DNA from: Candidatus Binatia bacterium
GTDB lineage: Bacteria; Desulfobacterota; Binatia; Bin18
NCBI GenBank assembly: GCA_022820725.1
Contig: JAJEFA010000010.1
Location: forward strand, 310,001 to 374,000
DNA length: 64,000 nt
Direction: 5' to 3'
The position numbers were made by a program, and so were the translations under genes. The notes below the pieces were generated by a model. That model saw only the letters and a program-made list of their open reading frames with translations. It was not told where the DNA came from and did not search any database. Shown piece after piece: positions 53,812 to 62,596 of the stretch; the stretch's first letter is position 1, and each line of letters begins with the position of its first letter.

Positions 53812-54858
53812 ATGCGAATCTCACTCTTTCATTTGCCCAGTTTTTTCCCGGAATTTCACGCCAGCGATGAACAATTCTACCTGGACATGCTCACAGAGAC
53901 CGACCGGGCTGAGGCTCTCGGCTTTCACTCCGTCTGGTTTGCGGAACATCATTTTTATAATTACGGCGGCCATCTGCCCTCCGTTCCCGTGATTGGCGCT
54001 GCGGTTGCCCAACGCACGAAGAACATCCGTATTGGCTCTGGGATTGCCCTCCTGCCACTCCAAGACCCGATTCGACTGGCAGAGGAGTATGCCATGCTCG
54101 ACTGCCTATCGGGCGGGCGATTGGAGTTCGGGATCGGGCGGGGATTTCAAAAGGGTGAGTACGACGCCTTTGAGCGCAATATGGGTGACAGTCGAGCGCT
54201 GTTTGAAGAAGCGCACGCTATCATTATGCAAGCCTGGGCAGAGAGACGGGTCTCTCACGACGGCACATTCCGCAAGGTCCGCAATCTCCAGGTCATTCCG
54301 CAACCCGTTCAGCAACCCCCACCCGTCTATGTTGCCTGTATTTTTACGCCGGAATCGTTCGAATGGGCCGGCAAGATGGGCTATCACTTGATGGTCGTCC
54401 CCTATGCCCAGCCCAATCCGGAAGTCCTGGTGGGCCGTATCCAACTCTTCACCCAGACCCGGCAGGCCCATGGCTACACGGATGCTCCGGAAATCCTCGG
54501 GGTGTACCATTTTTATTGCGGCGAGACCGCGGCAAAGGCAAAGGAAGAGCCCCGCGAGGCCATGATGCGCTATATAAACGCAGTGGCCGCCTCCAACCAG
54601 GAAGCCGCCTACTCCGATCAGTATCGGCCGTACCAGGGTCTCAAGGACGCCTTCAAGACCTTTGACTATGAAGGCTATCTGTACCCGCATAAAGTCATCT
54701 TTGGTGACCCGGACCAGTGCGTCGAACGCATCAAGGAAATCCAGGCCATGGGCATCACCAACGTGAGCCTGCTGGCAAATTTTGGTGGGCTGGCGCACGA
54801 CAAAATTATGGACTCGCTGGATCGGTTCGGAAGAGAGGTCTTGCCCAGAGTGTCGTAG
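53812..54858 (+). CDS. LLM class flavin-dependent oxidoreductase
   Basis: This 348-residue luciferase-like monooxygenase has the opening MRISLFHLPSFFPEFHASDEQFY, SVWFAEHHFYNYGG, GSGIALLPLQDPIRLAEEYA and the GRLEFGIGRGFQKGEYDAFE signature. The chain fits the alkanal/luxA subfamily. A GATAGGAGGCGGT site precedes the ATG. It converges with the asparaginase gene, 6 bp apart. The substrate and flavin (FMN or F420) cannot be decided. Confidence 0.93.
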   Translation: MRISLFHLPSFFPEFHASDEQFYLDMLTETDRAEALGFHSVWFAEHHFYNYGGHLPSVPVIGAAVAQRTKNIRIGSGIALLPLQDPIRLAEEYAMLDCLSGGRLEFGIGRGFQKGEYDAFERNMGDSRALFEEAHAIIMQAWAERRVSHDGTFRKVRNLQVIPQPVQQPPPVYVACIFTPESFEWAGKMGYHLMVVPYAQPNPEVLVGRIQLFTQTRQAHGYTDAPEILGVYHFYCGETAAKAKEEPREAMMRYINAVAASNQEAAYSDQYRPYQGLKDAFKTFDYEGYLYPHKVIFGDPDQCVERIKEIQAMGITNVSLLANFGGLAHDKIMDSLDRFGREVLPRVS

Positions 54859-54864
54859 CGGGCG

Positions 54865-55854
54865 TCACGCCTCACTCTCAAACGGACGGTACGGCACGTT
54901 CAGCCCAAGACTCAGCATCAGACGGAGGCGGGCTTTGCGCGGGGACAGATGGTTTTCAATCCTGATTCCCGCAGCCATGAGTTCATCGTACGCGCCAGGG
55001 TAATACTGCCCCGCCGCGGTGGGCCCGCTCGGCGCGCCGGAACAACACACCACGGGCAGTCCCATGGCTGCCAGACGGCGGAGCTGTCCGAGTGCTGTTG
55101 GTGGGATACTCCCGGCCCCCAGGCTCGCGACCACAAGACCGTCTATAGGCGGGCCAGCCCGTTCGCCCACCAAATTGAGAAGGACGGCGTCATCGCCAAC
55201 TCCAAGCGTGAGGATGGGAATTGAGTAGGACAGGACTTGGGGCAGACGCCCCAGCCGATTCCAGCGCGTGGGCTGCCAGCCGAGTTCAATCCGTCTCGCG
55301 CTGATGCGTCCGGACGGAGCCTCGCGACGAGCCGTAAAGGCGTCCAGGGCAACGGTATCGCTTTTATACACGCTCCAGGCCTCAAAGATGCCACCGTGCA
55401 GCGTGACCAGCGTTCCGTATTCCGGCAACAAACACGAGGCGGCCCTCACGGCATCCTCCAGATTTTGTATCCCGTCATAGTCGGCGGCCCAACTCGGCCG
55501 CATCGCCCCGGTAAAGACAATAGACACGGCCCCGGAGAGCATTTCATCGATACCGTACGCCACCTCTTCGAGGGCATCGGTTCCATGCGTCACCACGATA
55601 CCGTCCATGCCCTCCTTGGCCGCCTGCTCAATCGTCCGTGCAAGCGTGAGCAACTCGGCACCCGAGGAGATCACACCGTCAGGATACGGCAGATCCAGGC
55701 AGTGCAGATGTCCGGCCTCGATTGCAGTCCGGGCCAATAAATCGGTGGCCGACAGCACGGGACGACTCTCTCCGCCCGGCTCGGTACGCACTTGGCTAAT
55801 CGTCCCGCCGGTTGCGATGAGGAGCAGTTCTCTCCGTTTGCCTGCATGGGGCAT
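54865..55854 (-). CDS. Asparaginase family protein
   Basis: This 329-residue protein has the asparaginase/glutaminase signature: LIATGGTISQV with the first catalytic threonine, and VVTHGTDALEEVAY with the second Thr and Asp. It is closest to bacterial L-asparaginases, with no signal peptide, so cytoplasmic type I by location. It lies 15 bp after egtD and could be the last gene of the ergothioneine operon. It might hydrolyse asparagine or another amide. The linkage to the Egt genes is by position only. Confidence 0.92.
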   Translation of the reverse strand: MPHAGKRRELLLIATGGTISQVRTEPGGESRPVLSATDLLARTAIEAGHLHCLDLPYPDGVISSGAELLTLARTIEQAAKEGMDGIVVTHGTDALEEVAYGIDEMLSGAVSIVFTGAMRPSWAADYDGIQNLEDAVRAASCLLPEYGTLVTLHGGIFEAWSVYKSDTVALDAFTARREAPSGRISARRIELGWQPTRWNRLGRLPQVLSYSIPILTLGVGDDAVLLNLVGERAGPPIDGLVVASLGAGSIPPTALGQLRRLAAMGLPVVCCSGAPSGPTAAGQYYPGAYDELMAAGIRIENHLSPRKARLRLMLSLGLNVPYRPFESEA

Positions 55855-55869
55855 GGGCGTGCAGTCCGC

Positions 55870-56856
55870 TTAGCCCGTATAGCGGAAGAGGCTCAGCAGA
55901 AAACGGTTATCGGGATCAGTCCATTGGGATTGGAATTGGAAGCCGTGGCCAGTCAGTTGTGCTCTGACTTCTTGCGCGTCGAACTTTCTGGATATCTCCG
56001 TGTGGATGGTCTCACCCACTCGAAACGGGACAGTCAGGTCCAGGGCGGCGATGGTCACTTCCTGGGCCACCTCGCTCTTCAGGTGCATTTCGATTTGATG
56101 CAGCTCCCGATTATAAAAGGCCAAATGAGAAAACTGCGCGAGATTAAAATCCGCCTGGAGCTCGCGGTTGATATGGCGTAGGATATTGAGATTGAAGTCG
56201 GCCGTGACTCCGGCCGCGTCATTATACGCAGCTTCTATAATCTCAACAGGCTTCCGCATGTCGAGCCCCAATAAGAACTGGTCGCCGGGATGGAGGCATG
56301 ATTCCAGGTGCTGAAACAGTTCGGTCTGCTCCGTCGGACTGAAATTGCCCAGATTGCTGCCCAAAAAGAGGACGAGACGGGGCCGGGTATTGGGCAGGGC
56401 AGTGAGTCCTTCCAGATAGTCGGTCACCAGAGCCTCAATCGACATAGTTGGGTAGTCAGTCAGCAGGCTGCGCGCAGTCTCTTCGAGCATCGAAGCGCTG
56501 ATATCGACCGGGACATAGTGCAGGAGGTGGTCCTGGCGTTGATATTCATCAAACAGGAGACGGGTTTTCACCGAGCTGCCACTTCCCAGCTCGACCAACG
56601 CAGCGCCAGCCGTCTGCCGCACAATATCCGCAGCATGCGTACGCAAAATCTGCGCTTCGGTCCGGGTGAGGTAGTATTCCGGTTGCTGACAGATATCCTC
56701 AAACAGACGCGACCCGTAGGCGTCGTAAAAATACTTGGGCGGCAAAGTTTTCTGACTTTGCCGCAGGCCAAAGGCAACATCCGTCCGCAACTGCGAACGC
56801 ACCTTGCCCACCGTAGAAATTTGCAAACGGTCAGTCTCCCGAAATCGTGTTGACAT
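55870..56856 (-). CDS. egtD: L-histidine N-alpha-methyltransferase EgtD
   Basis: EgtD trimethylates histidine to hercynine in ergothioneine biosynthesis. The 328-residue chain has the SAM loop VELGSGSSVKTRLL, the GSNLGNFSPTE stretch and the histidine-binding EYYLTRTEAQILR and YNDAAGVTADFN segments. The ATG 56856 follows AAGGTGG; a TTG at 56883 is an alternative. It is downstream of egtB, with 46 bp between. The pathway continues with EgtB and EgtC. Confidence 0.95.
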   Translation of the reverse strand: MSTRFRETDRLQISTVGKVRSQLRTDVAFGLRQSQKTLPPKYFYDAYGSRLFEDICQQPEYYLTRTEAQILRTHAADIVRQTAGAALVELGSGSSVKTRLLFDEYQRQDHLLHYVPVDISASMLEETARSLLTDYPTMSIEALVTDYLEGLTALPNTRPRLVLFLGSNLGNFSPTEQTELFQHLESCLHPGDQFLLGLDMRKPVEIIEAAYNDAAGVTADFNLNILRHINRELQADFNLAQFSHLAFYNRELHQIEMHLKSEVAQEVTIAALDLTVPFRVGETIHTEISRKFDAQEVRAQLTGHGFQFQSQWTDPDNRFLLSLFRYTG

Positions 56857-56902
56857 ACAAAACAACCCACCTTGCTCAGTCAATCAACCACCTCTCGTCG
56901 CG

Positions 56903-58141
56903 CTAAGGCTCGGCGTCTTTTGCACACCGAAAGCCGGCAAAGACGGCTCGCATTCCAGGATGATACCAGTTCCGAAACGTTGGCCGAAGGACATGTCGTC
57001 GCGTTGCCCACGACCCGCCGCGCAAGACTCGGTGGTGTTGGTCAAAATACGGAACGGAATAGCCGTCGTACGGAAAAGCCTGAAACCCCGGATAGGGGTG
57101 GAACCAAGTATGGGTCCACTCCCAGACCCCACCGAGCAGACCGAGACGGGGCTCTGGAGGGTCTGATTGCACGGCCGCAGTGTGTTGTTCAGCCTCCCAC
57201 CAGGCCGCCTTTTCCCATTCGGCCTCGGTCGGTAGGCGCTTCCCGACATAGCGGGCGTAGGCCTCGGCCTCGTACCAACTCACGCCCCGCACCGGTTGGG
57301 CCGGGTCCAACGGCGCTACCCCGAACGGGTCGATCTCCAGCCAGTGCCCCTGAGTACTCTCAGGACGCCAGTACAGGGGATGGGCAATATGATGCGCCTC
57401 GTACCAGCGCCATCCCTGCTGACTCCACCAGGCAGGATTCCGATACCCGTCGGCATCCATGAACTCCAGGAAATCGGCGTTTGTGACCGGTGTTAGATCG
57501 ATCCAGAATTCCTCCAGCCGGACCTGCTGAGCGGGCCGTTCATTGTCCAGTGTACGCGCGCTGTCGTCGCTACCCATGCTGTAGGCTCCGGCGGGAATCC
57601 GGACCATGGTCGTTCGGTCGGAACGCGGAGGAGGCCTCCGGCACGGCACGGCGGAGGCAGAGAACGAGCCTCCATCTCCCATATCGAAGCGTCTGGCCGC
57701 AAGCAGACTGAGAATCAGTAGGATGGTCTCAGTATGCTGTTCTTCGTGTTGAAGGAGCATGTTCAGGATGCGGCCTTCGCCCAGCAACGGATGACTGTCC
57801 GGCCAATCGCCCCGCTCCAGAAAGGTAAACACGAACGCGCGAACTTCATCCAGATAGGCAAATATCTCCTGCGCGGCGGGGAGATTGACCCGGTTCTCTT
57901 TGGGGTTTTCGAGCGGAGAGAAAATCACGTCATACTCGGGAGACGGAGACGCCGCATGCTGGCACTGCTGCAGGATCCAGAAGCCTTCGGTCACTCCGAT
58001 ATGACCGAGGTGCCAGCCGACCGGACTGAATTCGGCGTGGACTTGGCGACAGAAGTCCTCCGGCTCGAGAGCCGCGAACAACGATTTGGCATATTCGCGC
58101 GCCTCGACCATCCGCTGCTGGAAGTCCGCAATATCGATCAT
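56903..58141 (-). CDS. egtB: Ergothioneine sulfoxide synthase EgtB
   Basis: EgtB joins hercynine to gamma-Glu-Cys or cysteine with oxygen at a non-heme iron site. The 412-residue protein has an N-terminal DinB-like domain with the likely iron ligands H44 or H47 and the pair H132/H136 in LLQHEEQHTET. The C-terminal half is the FGE-sulfatase domain (VRIPAGAYSMGSDD, GVSWYEAEAYARYVGKRLPTEAEWEKA, LRGGSW). It overlaps egtC by 4 bp (ATGA), so translation is linked. Family and cluster make the assignment secure. Confidence 0.95.
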   Translation of the reverse strand: MIDIADFQQRMVEAREYAKSLFAALEPEDFCRQVHAEFSPVGWHLGHIGVTEGFWILQQCQHAASPSPEYDVIFSPLENPKENRVNLPAAQEIFAYLDEVRAFVFTFLERGDWPDSHPLLGEGRILNMLLQHEEQHTETILLILSLLAARRFDMGDGGSFSASAVPCRRPPPRSDRTTMVRIPAGAYSMGSDDSARTLDNERPAQQVRLEEFWIDLTPVTNADFLEFMDADGYRNPAWWSQQGWRWYEAHHIAHPLYWRPESTQGHWLEIDPFGVAPLDPAQPVRGVSWYEAEAYARYVGKRLPTEAEWEKAAWWEAEQHTAAVQSDPPEPRLGLLGGVWEWTHTWFHPYPGFQAFPYDGYSVPYFDQHHRVLRGGSWATRRHVLRPTFRNWYHPGMRAVFAGFRCAKDAEP

Positions 58142-58953
58142 GCCGCCCCCTGGCCGCCAAGGGTGATAAGATCAACATCCGTGACGTTCCGGCAAGCCAC
58201 CATATGACTCTCCGGAACCGCCTTCCAGCCTGGGTCGGCAGAAAGTTTTTCCGAGGCGATAACCACCGCGTCGGGGAAATCCGTTCCATTGCACACATAA
58301 TACAGCGACGGAGCCGGCGAGGTATTCGCAAAGCGGAGGGCGACCACATGCACCCCGTCGGACAGCACCAGATTCAACCCCATATGAACCGCCTGACCGC
58401 GTGTCCAGTCCAGCAACTGGGCAACCGTTTGCCGAATGGCGGTCGCATATGCCTGTGGCGTCTGCTCCTGGCCGTGCAGAGAGTTCAGGATAAGGGCAAA
58501 AATGTGCTCGGAGTCGGTGGAACCCCGGATGAGGCGATAATATTCATCGCGGAGGGCTTCACGTATCTTGCGCAGCAGGCCATCGCGAGCCTTTTCAATA
58601 AAGCCGTTATGCATGAACGACAGACGACCATAGGAAAACGGCTGACAGTTGCTCTGGTCGAGTCCGAAACCCGGTGTGGCGCTACGGACGTTGGCTACAA
58701 TACAATCCGAGACGATATGGCGGCTTAAGCCGGGGAGATTACGATCATTCCAGATCGGGACGATATTGGTGTAAATACACGGCGTGGGCTCAAGCGCGCG
58801 GTTATACCACCCGACCCCAAACCCATCCACATTCACCGTTCCGGCGGTCATCTCTTTGGGCTGGTAACTCTGCTCTATCAGGGAGTGCTCAGGTACGCTG
58901 AGGACCTCGGCGAGTGGAACCGGCTTTCCGCGATATACAACAAAACGACACAT
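58138..58953 (-). CDS. egtC: Ergothioneine gamma-glutamyl hydrolase EgtC (class II glutamine amidotransferase fold)
   Basis: EgtC removes the gamma-glutamyl group from the hercynyl-gamma-Glu-Cys sulfoxide. The 271-residue protein begins M-C-R-F, so Cys2 becomes the N-terminal nucleophile, as in all class II amidotransferases. NVDGFGVGWY, the FMHNG motif and GSTDSEHIFALI match EgtC. Its presence implies that EgtB here uses gamma-Glu-Cys. It overlaps egtB by 4 bp and lies 31 bp downstream of the ATP-grasp gene. Confidence 0.94.
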   Translation of the reverse strand: MCRFVVYRGKPVPLAEVLSVPEHSLIEQSYQPKEMTAGTVNVDGFGVGWYNRALEPTPCIYTNIVPIWNDRNLPGLSRHIVSDCIVANVRSATPGFGLDQSNCQPFSYGRLSFMHNGFIEKARDGLLRKIREALRDEYYRLIRGSTDSEHIFALILNSLHGQEQTPQAYATAIRQTVAQLLDWTRGQAVHMGLNLVLSDGVHVVALRFANTSPAPSLYYVCNGTDFPDAVVIASEKLSADPGWKAVPESHMVACRNVTDVDLITLGGQGAA

Positions 58954-58984
58954 ACCCCTGGTCCAGACCCTTAAACTGACACGC

Positions 58985-60193
58985 TTACCACGGCGAATGG
59001 GCCGGCTGTTTCAGCAGCCGGCGACGTAACGCCTCGGCTTCCGCGTGAATCGCCGCATAGCTTGGACCGAACAAATCGATCTGGGCGAGCACAACCCCAA
59101 ACTCGCTCACCGGACGAATCTCCTGTCCCGGCGCGACATAGATCGTCAGATCACCCACTTCCTGCGCCAGCATAAAATCAAACAGATTCTCGGCCACGTC
59201 CTCACCAAAGGTGATGAAATTAAACTGGCCGCCCACAACATCGGTCGGCATCAAAGGGGGGTGGGGCGGCTGACCACCGGCCAGCGTCAGTCCGGCTTCA
59301 TACACGCAGGCTCCGAGACAGCGACGATACAGATTGTAGAAACAGGTGGCCGCCCGGCCGTTGACCTCCGTCAGGGTAACCGTATCGTCATGGCACCAGA
59401 ACTCGATATTGAAGAAGCCGTTGTCCAGTCCGATATTACTAATCGCTTCCAGGGCCTGTTGAGCCAACAGTTCCTGGATGTGGACCGGGTGCCGGGACGG
59501 CAGAGAAAAATTGTCAATAATCCGGGTGCCGGGATAGGTATTGGTATCCGTAATTGCCCAGAGCGCCGGCTGCGCATTGGCGACCCAACCCTCGACCGTC
59601 ACCTGCGGTCCGTCAACAAAGTCTTCGACCAGCATGATCTCTCGGGCAGCCAGGGGGAACTTCTCGCAGTCGATGTAACGCTCGAAAAACGGCAGATAGA
59701 GAGGCGACCAGGCCGGATATTCCCGTCGGGCGACCGCCAGTGCCCGCTGGAGGTCGTCATCCGAGTCGAGCTTAAAACCGAGAATCCCGAGGTTCAACCA
59801 GGGCGGTTTGAGATAACACGGATAGCGCGTAATCGCTGGCTGCTCGTCTGCCAGATCGATGGGATCACAGCGGACCGGATGGGGTTCATATTGACGACCG
59901 TAGTATTTGTGGAGGCAGAGAAAGACGGACTCCACGCTGGGCCCCGGGAATCCAAACTCCTCACAAAGGACCGCAGCCACGATATCGGCCACGTCTCGGG
60001 AGTAGAAAACGGCATCAATGGAGTGTGCCTTGACATAGTCGCGGCACTGATCGGTATACGCCAGCAGGTCCAATTCCGGGGAGGGCGTGCGTGGATTGAG
60101 CGGCGCGTCGAGCAGATGAAACCTATGCTCGGACATGCCGGCCAGGGCGTTGCGGTCCCGTTGCGACGGGCACGGAATCAGGACGTCCACCAC
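58985..60193 (-). CDS. ATP-grasp domain protein in the ergothioneine cluster
   Basis: This 402-residue protein has the ATP-grasp layout. A Rossmann-like N-terminal part ends near residue 115 with LHKYYGR. The ATP-binding lysine region CYLKPPWLNLGILGFKL follows, then LVEDFVDGPQVTVEGWV and the metal-binding NIEFW...LTEVNGRAA near residues 275-290. ATP-grasp enzymes make amide bonds through acyl phosphates. No EgtA (glutamate-cysteine ligase) is present, so this might supply gamma-Glu-Cys, or it may modify ergothioneine into another product. The start is GTG 60193 with AAGGGGAG before it; no near ATG exists. Confidence 0.85.
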   Translation of the reverse strand: MVDVLIPCPSQRDRNALAGMSEHRFHLLDAPLNPRTPSPELDLLAYTDQCRDYVKAHSIDAVFYSRDVADIVAAVLCEEFGFPGPSVESVFLCLHKYYGRQYEPHPVRCDPIDLADEQPAITRYPCYLKPPWLNLGILGFKLDSDDDLQRALAVARREYPAWSPLYLPFFERYIDCEKFPLAAREIMLVEDFVDGPQVTVEGWVANAQPALWAITDTNTYPGTRIIDNFSLPSRHPVHIQELLAQQALEAISNIGLDNGFFNIEFWCHDDTVTLTEVNGRAATCFYNLYRRCLGACVYEAGLTLAGGQPPHPPLMPTDVVGGQFNFITFGEDVAENLFDFMLAQEVGDLTIYVAPGQEIRPVSEFGVVLAQIDLFGPSYAAIHAEAEALRRRLLKQPAHSPW

Positions 60194-60246
60194 TCCCCTT
60201 CTTTATTCCGCTAGATCATCCACACATGTACTGGCAGGAGGTGGTA

Positions 60247-60699
60247 TCAGGCAGCTTGTTTTTGGTCCTCAAGCACGGCCTTAAAGTCGGCGGTGCGCAG
60301 CGTCGCGGCCACGCTCATATCGTCGTTCAGAACATCGAACAGGGCATCGCTATCGCCACGTACGCTGTAGTGCACAATCGCCCCGTCGGCGCCACCGCCT
60401 TCGAGATGCGCGTCCCCGGCTGGGCTGGAGGTATATTTTCCAACCGGACGGACATCTTTGACCGCGCTCCCATCGGATTCGTAGATAATATGCTCGCCAT
60501 CCACGACCAGGGTGTTGGTCAGTGCCAGATGACGATGCAGAAAGATCTTCTCATTTGGCGCGAATTTGACCATCAGGTCCACGATATTGTTTTCTTCATC
60601 CACATCGAGCAGGGTGACCTCAAGGTGCTCGAAGTCGCCCAGGCTCTGCCACCGGATATTACGATCATCAAAACGGCGGTTAGAGAGTGTGGCTGCCAT
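60247..60699 (-). CDS. Cupin-fold protein (ChrR-like)
   Basis: This 150-residue protein is a second small cupin, with the first metal motif FLHRHLALTNTLVVDGEHIIYES and the second strand pair near VHYSVRGDSD. It has no helix-turn-helix. A GAGGAGAAGAT site precedes the ATG at 60699. It is 53 bp upstream of the ATP-grasp gene on the same strand, so it may be the first gene of the ergothioneine-type operon, possibly as a small-molecule dioxygenase or regulator. The function is not shown by the sequence. Confidence 0.85.
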   Translation of the reverse strand: MAATLSNRRFDDRNIRWQSLGDFEHLEVTLLDVDEENNIVDLMVKFAPNEKIFLHRHLALTNTLVVDGEHIIYESDGSAVKDVRPVGKYTSSPAGDAHLEGGGADGAIVHYSVRGDSDALFDVLNDDMSVAATLRTADFKAVLEDQKQAA

Positions 60700-60778
60700 A
60701 TATCTTCTCCTCTATGATTGCGGTGCTGCTCAAGGCGGCGAGCATAGCAAGCGTTCCGGGGACGGACAAGGAGTCAGC

Positions 60779-61213
60779 ATGCAACGAATTGAGGGTGGAT
60801 GCCACTGCGGGACGATCCGGTACGAATTCCTGTGGCCTCTCAATGCCGAGGAGATTCCGGTTCGAGCGTGCAGTTGCAGTTTCTGCATGAAGCACCGGGG
60901 CACCTACACGTCCCACCCCCAAGCGGAACTCCACGCAACGATCACGAATGCAGCGCCCGTTCCCACCTATCGCTTTGGCCATGAGACCGCCGACTTCTAC
61001 GTCTGTGCCCAGTGTGGGGTGCTCACCTTTGCGGTGAGCCGGATTGCCGAGTGTGATTATGCCGTGGTCAACGTCCATACGTTTGAGCACATCGACCCGG
61101 CCAATTTCACCACCCGCGTGACCGATTTTGACGGGGAGACGCCAGAGGGCCGTCTCGCCCGACGCAAACGGACCTGGACGCCCACGGTCCGGATTACATT
61201 CGAGGAAATATAG
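60779..61213 (+). CDS. GFA family zinc protein (CENP-V type)
   Basis: This 144-residue protein has the GFA cysteine pattern: EGGCHCGTIRYEF, RACSCSFCMKHRG and VCAQCGVLTFAVS, which bind zinc. It is a distant paralogue of the protein at 43095. ATG 60779 follows ACAAGGAG and gives a family-like N-terminus; a longer frame upstream is not supported. It diverges from the cupin gene. The physiological substrate is unknown. Confidence 0.88.
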   Translation: MQRIEGGCHCGTIRYEFLWPLNAEEIPVRACSCSFCMKHRGTYTSHPQAELHATITNAAPVPTYRFGHETADFYVCAQCGVLTFAVSRIAECDYAVVNVHTFEHIDPANFTTRVTDFDGETPEGRLARRKRTWTPTVRITFEEI

Positions 61214-61342
61214 GGAATGGTTAGCCCTCCTCCCCCTTTTACGTAGATGGGAAAACCCCTCCTCCTGGTCACCACGAAGTTCTGGTTCGCCTCCTGCCAA
61301 ACCATGGTCACCCATTCACCCGCCCTGGGGAAGTCCTCGGTC

Positions 61343-61720
61343 TCACACTTTCCGTCCACGTCCCGCAAAAACTGCTGCTCTGCCCCTTCCCCTACCGTCG
61401 TTACCCGCTCCAACGGGTGCGCCCGGCCAGCTGTCTTGCGGACCGTATCGTGTGGGACCGGACGCCAGGACCTCTCCGTTCTGCCAGAGCGTCCCCCGAA
61501 GATGCACGCGGCCAGGGGTGTCCACGAAGAGGAGCCCCCGGCCGGGGACGGTCACCGTCAAGTAATCCACGTCGGTGGCCGGACAGAGCGCCCCGGACGG
61601 CACTGCGGCGGGAGTAGCACTGGTGGCCCATTGGCCCGTAAAGGTCATCTGGGAGGTGGCCGATTGGGCGTAAGTTGCAGTGGCCCAGACAACGGCCAGC
61701 CCAGCAGCGGACTGCTTCAC
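61343..61720 (-). pseudogene. Possible exported protein gene, frameshifted near 61440
   Basis: A minus-strand frame starts with GTG 61720, overlapping the TGA of the LLM gene, and codes for an N-terminus with signal-peptide character (QSAAGLAVVWATATYAQS) and then about 70 residues of plausible protein. From about 61440 the natural-looking sequence continues in another frame (RVTTVGEGAEQQFLRDVDGK and EWVTMVWQEANQNFVV), so a one-base shift is suspected. The product is not recognised. It may be a real decayed gene, a sequencing error or a chance frame. Confidence 0.35.
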
Positions 61721-62568
61721 CCCAATCGCTGGGCAATCTCGGCGTATGTGTCCAGGAAGGGCAGAATCACCTCGCGGCCTTCGGTCGGAATGCGTACCGC
61801 AGTCCTGACGGCCCCCATATCCCGGTAGCGCTCCAGGCGTTGCTCGTCCGGGGTGTCGATGCAGAAGAACGAGATGGGAATAGAGTCTGGGGCGCGCCCC
61901 GCTTTTTCCGCGCGTTCGTTCAAATCGGTCAGAGCGGCCGGCCAGTCGTCAATCAGGGTCTCGATGGGCAGCCACCCGTCGCAATGATCGACCACGCGCT
62001 GCCGGCCCAGCTTGGAGCTCATGCTGCCCAGGATGATGGGCGGGTGCGGCACGGTCAGCGGCTTGGGATAGGACCAGACCCGGTCGAAGTTCACGAACTC
62101 GCCGTGGTAGGAGGCTTCTTCCTGTGTCCACAGGGCCTTCATGGCCTCAATATGCTCTTTGAAGACCTGCCAGCGCCGGTTGGGCGGGGTGCCGTGGTTC
62201 TGCATTTCTTCCCGAATCCAGCCGGCGCCCACACCGAACAGGAAGCGGCCGTTGGAGATGCGGTCCAGGGTCGCCACCTGCTTGGCCTGGTACAAGGGCT
62301 CGTGCTCAATAATCAACGAGACACCGGTGCCCAACAGGATTTTCTCGGTCACGGCCGCAGCCGCGGCCAGGCTCGAGAACGGGTCGGACATGTGGATGTA
62401 TTCCTTGGGCAGTGGGCCGCCGGCCGGCCAAGGGGTTTCCCGGCTGGCCGGGATATGGGTGTGTTCGGGCACCCACAGGGACTCAAAGCCGCGTTCCTCG
62501 CAGGCGACGGCCAACTCTGCCGCCGGCATGGTGTATTCGGTATTAAAACTGAAGATACCAAGTTGCAT
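61717..62568 (-). CDS. LLM class F420-dependent oxidoreductase
   Basis: This 283-residue protein is the third luciferase-like enzyme in the window and fits the F420-dependent (TIGR03619-like) subfamily. Key parts are LGIFSFNTEYTMPAAELAVACEERGFESLW, VPEHTHIP, LLGTGVSLIIEHEPLYQAKQVATLD and GRFLFGVGAGW. An AAGGAGCGGGCG site precedes the ATG 62568. The stop overlaps the start of the gene below by four bases. Coenzyme F420 use is inferred from the family; F420 biosynthesis genes are not in the window. Confidence 0.92.
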   Translation of the reverse strand: MQLGIFSFNTEYTMPAAELAVACEERGFESLWVPEHTHIPASRETPWPAGGPLPKEYIHMSDPFSSLAAAAAVTEKILLGTGVSLIIEHEPLYQAKQVATLDRISNGRFLFGVGAGWIREEMQNHGTPPNRRWQVFKEHIEAMKALWTQEEASYHGEFVNFDRVWSYPKPLTVPHPPIILGSMSSKLGRQRVVDHCDGWLPIETLIDDWPAALTDLNERAEKAGRAPDSIPISFFCIDTPDEQRLERYRDMGAVRTAVRIPTEGREVILPFLDTYAEIAQRLG

Positions 62569-62596
62569 ACGCCCGCTCCTTCCGGGTCAACAGGGA

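Noticed and set aside
59045..60214. Long plus-strand open frame (389 codons) over the ATP-grasp gene
   Set aside because: Antisense to a protein with clear ATP-grasp motifs; no ribosome site or domain.
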